Of a stretch of 64,000 nt of DNA, positions 17,875 to 26,703 are shown one piece after another; position 1 is the first letter of the stretch, and each line of letters begins with the position of its first letter. A program made the translations under genes and the position numbers. The DNA is from Cardiobacteriaceae bacterium (GTDB lineage: Bacteria > Pseudomonadota > Gammaproteobacteria > Cardiobacteriales > Cardiobacteriaceae). The stretch is taken from NCBI GenBank assembly GCA_017484165.1, contig JAFUTP010000041.1, positions 1 through 64,000 on the forward strand. Direction: 5' to 3'. Below the pieces are notes generated by a model. That model was not told the DNA's origin. It saw nothing but the letters and a program-made list of their open reading frames with translations, and did no database searches.

Positions 17875-19233
17875 ATGACGGATAAATATAAAGAACTTTG
17901 GAATAAAGTTTTAAGTCGCCTCGAAGATAAAATTAAGAAGTCAGAATTAACTCAATTAAAGGTTTGTGTATTAGAAGAAGATAACGGAAAATTTTATATA
18001 ACAGCATCAAATAAATTTGCCAAAGATACAGCAAAAGAATTGCAAGAGCTAGTATTATCCGCATTAAAAGAGGAAAATTTTGCCGCAAATATAAAAATAA
18101 GAATGCAGGCAATAGAAAGTCCAAAACAAGCTGAAATAGACTTTGAAAATAACAAAGATAGTGCAAAAAAAATAGAGGAAGACGGTAAAAAATATGACTA
18201 TAAATTAAATGAAGATTATGTTTTTGATACCTTCATTATCGGGCAGTCTAATCAGGAAGCTTTTTATGCCGTGCAAGCAGTAATTGGTGTGAATGATGCA
18301 ACGGGCAAAAAAATGTTTGAACAGGGTTTCAATCCTTTGCTGATATACGGTGGCATCGGTCTCGGTAAATCGCATTTAATGCATGCAGCAGGACATGCTT
18401 TAATTGCAAATGGTCATAAAAAAGTTGTTTATGTAACCGCAGAAGATTTTACTAATGATTACATCAACGCTATAAAAAATGCCTCTATTCAGGAATTTAA
18501 TAATACTTACCGTAATGCCGATGCCTTGTTAATTGATGATGTGCAATTTTTAGGAAGAACCGATAAATCACAAGAAGTATTTTTCCATATTTTCAACACT
18601 CTTCATACTAAAAAAGTGCCGATAATTTTCACTTCCGACCGTTTTCCCGAAGAAATTGAAGGTTTGCAAGACCGTTTGAAATCCCGTTTCGGTTGGGGGT
18701 TAAAAGTATCGGTAAATACTCCTGAATTTGAAACCAGAGCAGCGATTATTCAAGATAAAGCGGAAAGATTAGATTTCGAAATATCCAAAGAAACCGTGCA
18801 GTTTATCGCTAAACATATAACTTCCAATGTCCGTGATTTAGAAGGTGCTTTGAAGCAAATTTATATCGCTTCCAAATTTAGAAATAAAGCCGCAACTCCG
18901 CAACTTGCTGCCGAAATATTAAAAGATACGATGAGTGCGCAAGATAAAAAACTATCGATGGATAACATTTGTTCCGTAATAATGCAGCATTTTTCGGTTA
19001 GCAAAGAAGAATTAACTTCCAAATCAAAAACCAATGAAATTAACGAACCAAGACAAATTGCAATGCATTTAATCCGTAAATTAACTAACCGTCCATACAA
19101 AGAAATCGGAGCGTTTTTTAACCGCGATCATTCAACCGTTATGAACGCCTGCGACAAAATCGGACAAAGATTAGAACAAGATGAAAATTTCAATGAGTTA
19201 TATAAAAGATTGGAATCAACAATTGGTAGATGA
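17875..19233 (+). CDS. dnaA: chromosomal replication initiator protein
   Basis: 452 residues. AAA+ initiator that binds TTATCCACA boxes and melts oriC. Domain I lies at residues 1-90, followed by a short linker. Domain III has Walker A GGIGLGKSHLMHA, Walker B ALLIDDVQFLGRT and sensor FTSDR. Domain IV carries the DNA-binding helix-turn-helix RPYKEIGAFFNRDHSTVMNACDKI. AAGAAAGG lies 9-10 nt upstream of the start. It is followed by a MITE, a DnaA-box cluster and dnaN. Confidence 0.97.
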   Translation: MTDKYKELWNKVLSRLEDKIKKSELTQLKVCVLEEDNGKFYITASNKFAKDTAKELQELVLSALKEENFAANIKIRMQAIESPKQAEIDFENNKDSAKKIEEDGKKYDYKLNEDYVFDTFIIGQSNQEAFYAVQAVIGVNDATGKKMFEQGFNPLLIYGGIGLGKSHLMHAAGHALIANGHKKVVYVTAEDFTNDYINAIKNASIQEFNNTYRNADALLIDDVQFLGRTDKSQEVFFHIFNTLHTKKVPIIFTSDRFPEEIEGLQDRLKSRFGWGLKVSVNTPEFETRAAIIQDKAERLDFEISKETVQFIAKHITSNVRDLEGALKQIYIASKFRNKAATPQLAAEILKDTMSAQDKKLSMDNICSVIMQHFSVSKEELTSKSKTNEINEPRQIAMHLIRKLTNRPYKEIGAFFNRDHSTVMNACDKIGQRLEQDENFNELYKRLESTIGR

Positions 19234-19249
19234 TGTAATACAAATGTAT

Positions 19250-19367
19250 GCGCATCTAAAAATTCGTCATTTTGAGCCGTAGGCGAAAAATCTCCATCAG
19301 CAGATCCTTCGCTGTGTTTAGGATGACAATGGTAAAAATGAAACTAACTATGAATTTAGATGCGCCC
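19250..19367 (+). mobile_element. MITE-like foldback repeat, copy 5
   Basis: CGCATCTAAAAATTCG start and TTTAGATGCGCCC end. It is inserted between dnaA and the first DnaA box of the putative origin. Confidence 0.83.
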
Positions 19368-19378
19368 AAAACAACTAT

Positions 19379-19553
19379 TGTGGAAAACTTGTGGATAAGT
19401 TGTTGAGTAAGGTGTTAGTTTGCGGTGAATTAGCTGTGGATAAAATTTCCAGCGAGTTTTCCACAGAATTTAAGAGGAATTTGAACGAACTTTTGCACAT
19501 TATTTTTAACGGTTTTTTATTTATTTTTCAATAAGTTAGAAGAGTTTTCCACA
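19379..19553. other. oriC: putative chromosomal origin of replication (oriC)
   Basis: Within 175 bp of the dnaA-dnaN spacer there are two perfect DnaA boxes, TGTGGATAA at 19390-19398 and 19435-19443 (TTATCCACA on the other strand). Three one-mismatch boxes of the TTTTCCACA type lie at 19379-19387, 19457-19465 and 19545-19553. A nearly pure A/T stretch at 19501-19536 could be the duplex-unwinding element. Position, box density and AT-rich tract all fit an origin. The coding-strand bias of the flanks does not help, because most genes on both sides are on the minus strand. Confidence 0.75.
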
Positions 19554-19608
19554 AACTAACAGCACTTATTATTATTATGAAACTTTTAATATAGAAGGAA
19601 TAATTTAT

Positions 19609-20862
19609 ATGCAATTTGAAATCCAGAAAGAAGCACTCGCGGCAAAATTATTAGATGTAAATAGCATTGTTGAAAAAAATAGCCCGAAAGCGATATTAAG
19701 CCATATTTACCTCAAAGCGGAAAATAATCAACTTACTTTAATTGCAACCGATACCGAACTCACCTTAACCGTATATCTTCCCGCTACGGTGATTGAAAGT
19801 GGCACAATAACCGTGCAAAGTGATGCTTTTACGCAATTAGTTAATCGTCTTGCCGATGCTGTTGTCGTAAATTGTCAAACAAAAGATGAGCAATTTATTA
19901 TCAAAGCAGGCAAAGGTAACTATAAATTACAAACCTTACCCGCCGATGATTTTCCTATCCCCGAAAGTTTTAATGCCGAAAATAGCGTTGCAATTGATGC
20001 GGGCGATTTAACTCATTTATTAAGCAAAGTGCGTTTTTCAATGGCGGAAAATGACCCGAGACATTACCTAAACGGAATGTATATCAATCCGCAAAATGAA
20101 AGTAATATCATCGAAGCAGCATCAACCGACGGACATAGATTATCAGCTGCAAGTTGTAATACGAATAGTGCAATTTCAGGTTTTGAAAAAGGTTTTATTA
20201 TTCCCAGCAAAGCGGTAAATGCTTTAATTAAGCAAATATCTTTGGATAATTTAATTTCTGAATTAAATTTGCAAAAAAAAGCGGCAACAGATGTTGAAAC
20301 AACTAACCTGTTAAACGAAAAAATCGAGCAGTTTAATAAAGTCAAAAGATTATCTAACCGTGCGCAAAAAACGGAAATGCCACGCAATTTGGACTTAAAT
20401 TTAAGTGAAAGATTGCTTAGTTTAAGCGGAGAAAATTGGATTTTGACTACACGGCTGTTGGAAGGAAAATACCCTGATTATCAACGGATTTTCCCCGAAA
20501 AACAAACAATGCCGATTTTGCTAGACAGAATGCTTTTATTAGATGCTTTGCGCCGTTTTCGAGTGATTTTGAATAGTAAAGATGAAAAAGCTTTAATTTT
20601 GCGCTTTGAGGAAAATAAACTTTCTATTTCCGCAAGAAATAATAATAGTAACGATAGCGGTGATGAGCAAATTGATATTGTGAATAATCAAAATATTACT
20701 TGTAATGTTGGAATAAATGTGCTTTATTTATTCGATGCAGCGAATAATATCAGCGGTGATTTTTTAGAACTTCATATTCAAAATCCTAATAGTCCCGTTT
20801 TGATTACATCTCAACAAGACGAACAAGTGCGCTATGTAATTATGCCGATGAATATAGATTGA
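19609..20862 (+). CDS. dnaN: DNA polymerase III beta subunit (sliding clamp) with an internal insertion
   Basis: 417 residues versus about 366 in E. coli. The ring-shaped clamp tethers polymerases to DNA. Recognisable blocks are the start MQFEIQKEALAAKL, PADDFPIPE, ASTDGHRLSAA, TRLLEGKYPDYQRIFP and the C-terminal YVIMPMNI. The extra length is one block at about residues 212-260 (from SLDNLISELNLQKK to KTEMPRN), a charged, helix-prone segment after the helix FIIPSKAVNALIKQI in domain II. AGAAGGA precedes the start and a strong terminator follows. Confidence 0.95.
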   Translation: MQFEIQKEALAAKLLDVNSIVEKNSPKAILSHIYLKAENNQLTLIATDTELTLTVYLPATVIESGTITVQSDAFTQLVNRLADAVVVNCQTKDEQFIIKAGKGNYKLQTLPADDFPIPESFNAENSVAIDAGDLTHLLSKVRFSMAENDPRHYLNGMYINPQNESNIIEAASTDGHRLSAASCNTNSAISGFEKGFIIPSKAVNALIKQISLDNLISELNLQKKAATDVETTNLLNEKIEQFNKVKRLSNRAQKTEMPRNLDLNLSERLLSLSGENWILTTRLLEGKYPDYQRIFPEKQTMPILLDRMLLLDALRRFRVILNSKDEKALILRFEENKLSISARNNNSNDSGDEQIDIVNNQNITCNVGINVLYLFDAANNISGDFLELHIQNPNSPVLITSQQDEQVRYVIMPMNID

Positions 20863-20886
20863 TTTTCAAATTTGAATAACCGTAAA

Positions 20887-20924
20887 AAAACGGCAAGAGT
20901 GTAAAAAATCTTGCCGTTTTTTTT
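20887..20924 (+). terminator. Rho-independent terminator of dnaN
   Basis: AAAACGGCAAGA / TCTTGCCGTTTT stem with a 10-nt loop and a T8 run. Confidence 0.92.
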
Positions 20925-20934
20925 GTTTATATGG

Positions 20935-21050
20935 TGTGTCTAAAAATTCGTCATTTTGAGCCGTAGGCGAAAAATCTCTATCGACAGATCCTTCGCTGCG
21001 TTCAGGATGACGAGAGTAAAAAATAGAGCTAACACTAAATTTATATGTGA
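20935..21050 (+). mobile_element. MITE-like foldback repeat, copy 6
   Basis: GTGTGTCTAAAAATTCG start; the right end is diverged (TTTATATGTGAGC). It lies between the dnaN terminator and the tex stop. Confidence 0.8.
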
Positions 21051-21071
21051 GCTATAAATATTTACTCAACT

Positions 21072-23339
21072 TTATTTCTTAAGTCTTGCAAAAGCATCTG
21101 CCATTGCGGTTTGTCTTGTATTATTATTACCAGTATTGGGGTTATAATTAAAGTCCTTTTTGCTACTTGACGGATTATTTTTACTCCTACCGCTATCGTC
21201 TTTTTTCATTGAAAGAGATATGCGCTTTCTTTTTTCATCTATTTCCAAAACTATTACCTTGACAATATCGCCAGTTTTGACGATTTCACGCGGGTCGGAT
21301 ACAAATTTATCCGCCAGTTGTGAAATATGCACCAAACCGTCCTGATGCACACCGATATCGACGAATGCGCCAAAATCCGCGACATTAGTAACCGTTCCTT
21401 CTAGCAGCATTCCAACTTCTAAATCTTTGATTTCATTGATATTTTCTGCAAATTCGGCGGTTTTGAATTCCCCGCGGGGATCTCGTCCTGGTTTTTCGAG
21501 TTCTTTCAAAATATCTAAAACGGTCGGTAGTCCGAATTTTTCGTCGGTGTAATCTTTGGCAGAAATTTTTCCGAGAATTTCTCGGTTACCGATGAGTTTG
21601 TCAGCTGAAATTGCAAGATTTTTTAGCATATTCTTGACAATACCGTAAGCTTCGGGATGCACGGCGGAAGCGTCGAGCGGTTCGTCGCCATCGTTAATCC
21701 GCAAAAATCCCGCTGCTTGTTCGAAAGCTTTTGCCCCAAGTCGCGGCACTTTCAGCAGAGCTTTGCGATTTTTGAATGCGCCGTTTTCATCGCGGTAAGC
21801 GACAATATTTTTTGCAAGCGTTTTATTTAGTCCTGAAATGTGCGACAAAAGCGGGGCAGATGCCGTATTCAAATCTACACCAACGGCATTTACGCAATCT
21901 TCGATCACCGCGTCTAAACTTTTTGCTAGACGATTTTGATCGACATCGTGCTGATATTGTCCGACACCAATCGACTTCGGATCAATTTTCACCAGTTCGG
22001 CAAGGGGATCTTGCAAGCGTCTAGCTATCGAAACCGCGCCCCGCAAAGCGACATCGAGATCAGGAAACTCTTCTGCTGCCAGCTCGGAAGCCGAATAAAC
22101 GGAAGCTCCCGCCTCGGATACGGTTACTTTGCGCAAATTTTGTTCGGGCAATTCCTTAATTATTTGCGCCGCAAGTTTGTCGGTTTCACGTGAAGCAGTG
22201 CCGTTACCGATAGCGATAATTTGTATATCGTTGTTTTTTATAAGATTTTTCAGTCGGGCAATTGCTTCTTCTTCCCTGTGCAGATAGACAATTTCGGTTG
22301 CAAGCATTTTCCCCGTATCATCAACCGCCGCGGTTTTAATCCCGTTTTTATAGCCAGGATCAAGACCTAGTGCGGAAATTCTTCCAGCTGGAGCTGCAAG
22401 TAATAAGTCTTTGAGGTTATGCGAGAAGACTTCAATTGCATCGGTATCGGACTTTTCTTTTAACTTTGCAATTGCTTCGGTTTCCAAAGAGAGGAAAATT
22501 TTCGCCCGCCAAGCAAGTCGCACGGTATCTTTTAGCCATTTATTTGCAGAATTTTTTATCGAAAAATGCTGACAAATGATTTTTTCATATTCCGATTGCT
22601 CGGTTGTTGGCGCGCTATCTTCTTGATATAACAGGGAAATTTTTAACATATCCTCATTTCTACCGCGCAAAACTGCCAAGGCACGATGGGAAGGAATTTT
22701 GGCAATCGCCTCACGGTATTCGAAATAATCCTTAAATTTTTCCGCCTCTTCTTTTTTATCTTCCACCACTTCGGAAGATAAAACTGCCTCATTCCAAAGT
22801 TTTTCTCGCAAAATTGCAATCAAATCGGCATTTTCGGAAAATTTTTCAATCAAAATTGCTCTTGCGCCATCTAAAACCGTTTTCAAATCGGGTAAATTAT
22901 TTTCAGGATTGATATATTTTTCTGCCTCGACTTCCACATCAATAGAACTATCTTCTAGGAATAATTCAGCCAATGGTTCAAGTCCTTGTTCACGGGCAAT
23001 TTGGGCTTTGGTGCGGCGTTTTGGTTTATATGGTAAATAAATGTCTTCAAGTTCAGTTTTATTGTCGCAGTGTTCTATCTTATTTTTCAACTCTTCGGTT
23101 AATTTTCCCTGTTCTTCAATAGACTTTAAGACGGTTGATTTACGCTCTTCGAGTTGTCTTAAATATTCTAATCTTTCCGCTAGAAGCCGTAATTGTCCGT
23201 CATCTAAACCGCCTGTTGCTTCTTTACGGTAACGGGCAATAAATGGCACTGTTGCCCCTTCATCTAATAAATCAACCGCTGCTTTAATTTGAGTTTGTGT
23301 CGCCGAAATTTCCTGACTTAATTTTTGAAAAATATCCAT
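21072..23339 (-). CDS. tex: Tex family RNA-binding transcription accessory protein
   Basis: 755 residues. N-terminal Tex helical region with [19 protein letters not shown], a YqgF-like RNase H-fold domain ([17 protein letters not shown]), a helix-hairpin-helix region ([18 protein letters not shown]), and a C-terminal S1 RNA-binding domain ([33 protein letters not shown]). It ends in a Ser/Asn-rich tail. The Tex/Spt6-like family binds RNA and influences transcription and virulence-gene expression in several pathogens. It is transcribed toward dnaN. Confidence 0.95.
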   Translation of the reverse strand: MDIFQKLSQEISATQTQIKAAVDLLDEGATVPFIARYRKEATGGLDDGQLRLLAERLEYLRQLEERKSTVLKSIEEQGKLTEELKNKIEHCDNKTELEDIYLPYKPKRRTKAQIAREQGLEPLAELFLEDSSIDVEVEAEKYINPENNLPDLKTVLDGARAILIEKFSENADLIAILREKLWNEAVLSSEVVEDKKEEAEKFKDYFEYREAIAKIPSHRALAVLRGRNEDMLKISLLYQEDSAPTTEQSEYEKIICQHFSIKNSANKWLKDTVRLAWRAKIFLSLETEAIAKLKEKSDTDAIEVFSHNLKDLLLAAPAGRISALGLDPGYKNGIKTAAVDDTGKMLATEIVYLHREEEAIARLKNLIKNNDIQIIAIGNGTASRETDKLAAQIIKELPEQNLRKVTVSEAGASVYSASELAAEEFPDLDVALRGAVSIARRLQDPLAELVKIDPKSIGVGQYQHDVDQNRLAKSLDAVIEDCVNAVGVDLNTASAPLLSHISGLNKTLAKNIVAYRDENGAFKNRKALLKVPRLGAKAFEQAAGFLRINDGDEPLDASAVHPEAYGIVKNMLKNLAISADKLIGNREILGKISAKDYTDEKFGLPTVLDILKELEKPGRDPRGEFKTAEFAENINEIKDLEVGMLLEGTVTNVADFGAFVDIGVHQDGLVHISQLADKFVSDPREIVKTGDIVKVIVLEIDEKRKRISLSMKKDDSGRSKNNPSSSKKDFNYNPNTGNNNTRQTAMADAFARLKK

Positions 23340-23426
23340 AATTTTTTCTGGTCTCTTGTGGTGAAAAAATCTATTTTACAAAATTATCTTGTTAGAATTA
23401 GTTTTTATTTCTTAAAGCTAAAATTT

Positions 23427-24290
23427 ATGCTAACTAAAAAAATCATAAAAATAATATCTATCTTATTTTTTACTGCACTATTGATATATTTTTTTATCAC
23501 TCCTTGGTTTATTTCTAATGAGATAAATAAATATTTTGATAACTTGCAAAAGAGAGAAATATTTCCTCAAACTCAAATTAAATTTAATCATCAGAAAAAT
23601 TCTTTATTTTCCCGTAAAGGTGAATTTATTATTTTTAATCCCCAATATAATTATGAAATTAGTGCTGGTGAGTTTGAAATTTCGCATATTTTTCCCTTTA
23701 ATTCCAAGTTTTACGATAAAAAAAACAAGATAAATCTCGCTGCGAAACTCAAAATAAATGCGCAAATATTTTTACATCTTTACGCCGAAAAAATTGCACT
23801 ATTTAATGATATAAATATTGACACTACGGTCAAAATATTTGACTATCACGCTGATAATCAAGCATCTGCAATATATGAAAATCAGGAAAAAATTAAGCTT
23901 GATTTAAGCTCATTAAATACTTGTGAAAATGTAAAAGAAAAGCCAAGAACATTTACGGATTTAATATTAAATGCCGATTGCAAAATATTTTTCACTCTTG
24001 CTGCTAATTTTGATGCGGAAAATAAAATAAATATTCAAGCTAATATTGCTGAAAATTTAACTTCTTCATTTGATTTTTTGAAAATAATTACGGGCAAAGA
24101 AAAATTAAACTCTTATATCAAAAATACCGATATTGAAATAAAATTGCAGGGAGAAAAAGCAGAAAATTTTGCCACTAATCTTTGGCAGCAAAATTATCTT
24201 TATATCGCTTATTTTTTCGACTATGTTCCGCCGCCAAATTTATGGCAAAAAGATGAAAAACAAATAAAATCTTGGCAATTTAAGAAATAA
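23427..24290 (+). CDS. hypothetical membrane-anchored protein
   Basis: 287 residues from the ATG of MLTKKIIKIISILFF. The open frame extends 34 residues further, but that would overlap the divergent tex start. A single N-terminal TM helix (IISILFFTALLIYFFITPWFI) precedes a long Lys/Asn/Ile-rich extracytoplasmic domain rich in beta-prone stretches. I do not recognise the family; the anchor-plus-beta layout recalls DUF945/YdgA proteins, without a diagnostic motif. It is followed by mepA in the same direction. Confidence 0.6.
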   Translation: MLTKKIIKIISILFFTALLIYFFITPWFISNEINKYFDNLQKREIFPQTQIKFNHQKNSLFSRKGEFIIFNPQYNYEISAGEFEISHIFPFNSKFYDKKNKINLAAKLKINAQIFLHLYAEKIALFNDINIDTTVKIFDYHADNQASAIYENQEKIKLDLSSLNTCENVKEKPRTFTDLILNADCKIFFTLAANFDAENKINIQANIAENLTSSFDFLKIITGKEKLNSYIKNTDIEIKLQGEKAENFATNLWQQNYLYIAYFFDYVPPPNLWQKDEKQIKSWQFKK

Positions 24291-24308
24291 TCTTTGGGTA
24301 GATACAAA

Positions 24309-25253
24309 ATGCACTATTTATCAAAATTTTTTATACTGTTTTGCTTAATTTTTAACAGTTCTTGTGCTGAAAAATTAACCGATGTAGTAGCAGAAAAATA
24401 TAAAGATACGGAAAAAAGAGCGGAAATAACTAAACAAAACAATCAAGTAGCACGACAATTTGGTAAATATACCGAACAACCGACTATTTGGAGTGAAGTA
24501 AAAACTCCTGCCAAAGGACATCCACAATCAATCGGAGGTTATTCTAACGGTTGTCAAGTTGGCGCAATTGAATTATCGAAAATCGGAATAGGATATTATG
24601 ATATTCGTCGCTACCGTCATCGCTTTTTTTCGCAACCATCTACTATTTCTGTAATTCAAAATATCGGGCATGAATTAGATAAAAAATATGCTGAACAAAT
24701 CCTTCTAGGTGATTTAAGCCAACCGATTGGTGGCTTGATGAGTTATGCTCATGTATCGCACCAGAACGGGCTTGATGCCGATATTTACTTTGCAACAATC
24801 AAACGCGGAACGACACCTGATGATGATTATGAAGCACCTGCGGTTGTTGATAAAGCAACAGGAAAAATGAAATTAGAGCTTTGGAAGCCGCAATATCGAG
24901 ATGCTTTATTCACCGCGGCGAATAATAGTGAAGTTACTAGAATATTTGTCAATCCGATTATCAAAAAGCATTTATGTGATACGGAAAAAGATACCTCTTG
25001 GCTTAAAAAAATTAGACCATGGGGAGGACATACCGCACATTTTCATTTAAGAGTTCGCTGTCCAATTAACAACTCTTTATGCAATAATCAAGCAGCTGTT
25101 CCCCCAGGAGACGGTTGTAATAAGGAATTAGTCAATTGGATTGAGAGGCAAAGAATTGATACTCTTAATCCCAAACCAAAAGTTAAAGACACTAGCCCGC
25201 CCCTGCGCCCTACCCCACCAGCTGCTTGTTTAGACTTGTTAAAGAACAAATAA
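24309..25253 (+). CDS. mepA: penicillin-insensitive murein DD-endopeptidase
   Basis: 314 residues from the ATG at 24309 (a TTG lies 15 nt upstream). Periplasmic zinc endopeptidase that cleaves D-Ala-mDAP crosslinks in peptidoglycan. An N-terminal signal (MHYLSKFFILFCLIFNSSC) could be a lipoprotein or ordinary signal peptide; the lipobox is poor. Peptidase M74 motifs are present: AKGHPQSIGGYSNGC, the zinc region MSYAHVSHQNGLDADIYF and the second metal/catalytic motif WGGHTAHFHLRVRCP. The Pro-rich C-terminus is ordinary for the family. Confidence 0.92.
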   Translation: MHYLSKFFILFCLIFNSSCAEKLTDVVAEKYKDTEKRAEITKQNNQVARQFGKYTEQPTIWSEVKTPAKGHPQSIGGYSNGCQVGAIELSKIGIGYYDIRRYRHRFFSQPSTISVIQNIGHELDKKYAEQILLGDLSQPIGGLMSYAHVSHQNGLDADIYFATIKRGTTPDDDYEAPAVVDKATGKMKLELWKPQYRDALFTAANNSEVTRIFVNPIIKKHLCDTEKDTSWLKKIRPWGGHTAHFHLRVRCPINNSLCNNQAAVPPGDGCNKELVNWIERQRIDTLNPKPKVKDTSPPLRPTPPAACLDLLKNK

Positions 25254-25254
25254 A

Positions 25255-26340
25255 TTATTTTTGAATTTGCTCTTTAATCCACTCGGCAAAAAGTGCATCA
25301 TTTATAACCAAGAAGGATTGATTGTTCTTGCTGATTATTTCCTGATTAGAGAGTTTTCTTAAAGCTGCTTGAATTTTGCTTGGACTAATTTTATCCACGC
25401 CTAATTTTTCGGCAATTAAATCGCAAATTTCTTTACTGTATAAGGATTTTTTACCGTGCAGAATAAGTTCAATAAGCAACTGTTCAAGCAAAGAAAATTG
25501 CTGCCATTGCCGTAAATATTGGCTTTTATCATTCAGTTGAGTTAATCGATAACTAGCAGCTTCTGCAAGTGATAAGTTAGGGTTAATAATCATATCTTGA
25601 ATAAGCGAACGAAGATAAAGAGGAACCGAATTCATATCTTGAAATAAAACATACAAGGCATCTTTATCTAGCTGTTTTTGCGTGCGTTGATAGTAAATAT
25701 CAGCTAAAAAATCGCTAAATTCTTTCCCGAGTAACGGAAAATCAAGCGCGTGTGAAAACTGAAAAAACGGTGCTTTATAATTTTGAAACATTGCTTGCAA
25801 ACCGTTAGTGCTACTGCCTGTAAATATTACCTTTACTTTATTCTTATGAACATCTAATCCCGTGCGCAAAGAGCGGATAATTCCTTCCGTATGACTAATT
25901 CTGGCAAGTTCCTGCACCTCATCTAAAAGCAATAAAGTCGAATGTGGCAAATTAGCAATGCAGGCGATTATTTCGCTAATCCTCTCTGGTTCAATCTGTT
26001 TGGCTTCTCGGCTAATTCCAAGACCAGCAAATTCGACTTGTGTTATTCCTCCTAGGAACTTTTTAATTCCGCTAGTTTTTTGAGCATTTTGCGCAAAAAT
26101 ACTCAAACTACGGCGAAATTCCTCGCTGATATTGCTCGCAGTTTCGTCCATAAATGAGAAATAAAAAACATTCAAATCCGCCGCCTGCGCTTCTGGAACA
26201 ATATCTTGTAATAAAAATTGTGTTTTTCCCATACGCCGTGGTGCAAACAGTGTAATGGCAGTTGTAACACCAGAATTAAGACTAACTATGAGCGATTTTG
26301 CTAATTCACGCCGTGGGTAATAGAGAATATCTTCCTGCAT
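25255..26340 (-). CDS. AAA+ (STAND-like, ATPase_2 type) ATP-binding protein
   Basis: 361 residues. Walker A LFAPRRMGKTQFL near residue 32, Walker B TLLLLDEVQELARI and sensor KVIFTGSSTNGLQ, followed by an archaeal-ATPase-type region (PLLGKEFSDFLADIYY) and a C-terminal winged-helix-like segment (KEICDLIAEKLGVDKISPSKIQAALRKLSNQEIISK). Proteins of this layout are common accessory genes of unknown role. It converges with mepA (stops 2 nt apart). The 363-bp region upstream holds AT-rich repeats and a MITE. Confidence 0.75.
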   Translation of the reverse strand: MQEDILYYPRRELAKSLIVSLNSGVTTAITLFAPRRMGKTQFLLQDIVPEAQAADLNVFYFSFMDETASNISEEFRRSLSIFAQNAQKTSGIKKFLGGITQVEFAGLGISREAKQIEPERISEIIACIANLPHSTLLLLDEVQELARISHTEGIIRSLRTGLDVHKNKVKVIFTGSSTNGLQAMFQNYKAPFFQFSHALDFPLLGKEFSDFLADIYYQRTQKQLDKDALYVLFQDMNSVPLYLRSLIQDMIINPNLSLAEAASYRLTQLNDKSQYLRQWQQFSLLEQLLIELILHGKKSLYSKEICDLIAEKLGVDKISPSKIQAALRKLSNQEIISKNNQSFLVINDALFAEWIKEQIQK

Positions 26341-26364
26341 TTGTATTTCCCTCCATAATCAAGC

Positions 26365-26428
26365 TAAATTATATAAAATTATTCATCAAGAAATAATTAT
26401 TTAGTAGAAAATAATTTTGCATAATTTA
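26365..26428. repeat. AT-rich ~62-bp direct repeat, unit 1
   Basis: AAATTATATAAAATTATTC...AATAATTATTTA...AAATAATTTTGCATAATT. The unit is itself an imperfect palindrome and recurs at 26478-26541. It lies just upstream of the minus-strand ATPase gene. Confidence 0.65.
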
Positions 26429-26477
26429 TTCCGCAAGACAAATACGATATTTTACCCTGCAAAAAGTCATACATTGT

Positions 26478-26541
26478 GTGAATTATACAAAATTATTCAA
26501 TCAAAAATAATTATTTATTTTGGAATAATTTTATATAATTT
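26478..26541. repeat. AT-rich ~62-bp direct repeat, unit 2
   Basis: GAATTATACAAAATTATTC...AATAATTATTTA...GGAATAATTTTATATAATTT; same layout as 26365-26428, offset by about 113 bp. Function unknown; could be a protein-binding region or the ends of a small degenerate element. Confidence 0.65.
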
Positions 26542-26548
26542 TCATAAA

Positions 26549-26670
26549 GGTGCATCTAAATTTAAGGTTAGTTCTATTTTTTACCATCGTCATCCTGAGC
26601 GCAGCGAAGGATCTGTCAATATAGAGATTTTTCGCTTACGGCTCAAAATGACGAATTTCGTAGACACGCC
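26549..26670 (-). mobile_element. MITE-like foldback repeat, copy 7
   Basis: Inverse orientation (GGTGCATCTAAATTTAAGG... to ...GTAGACACGCC). Ends just before the helicase-nuclease stop. Confidence 0.82.
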
Positions 26671-26703
26671 AAAAATCAGACATAATGCTGACAATTGAAC
26701 ACA

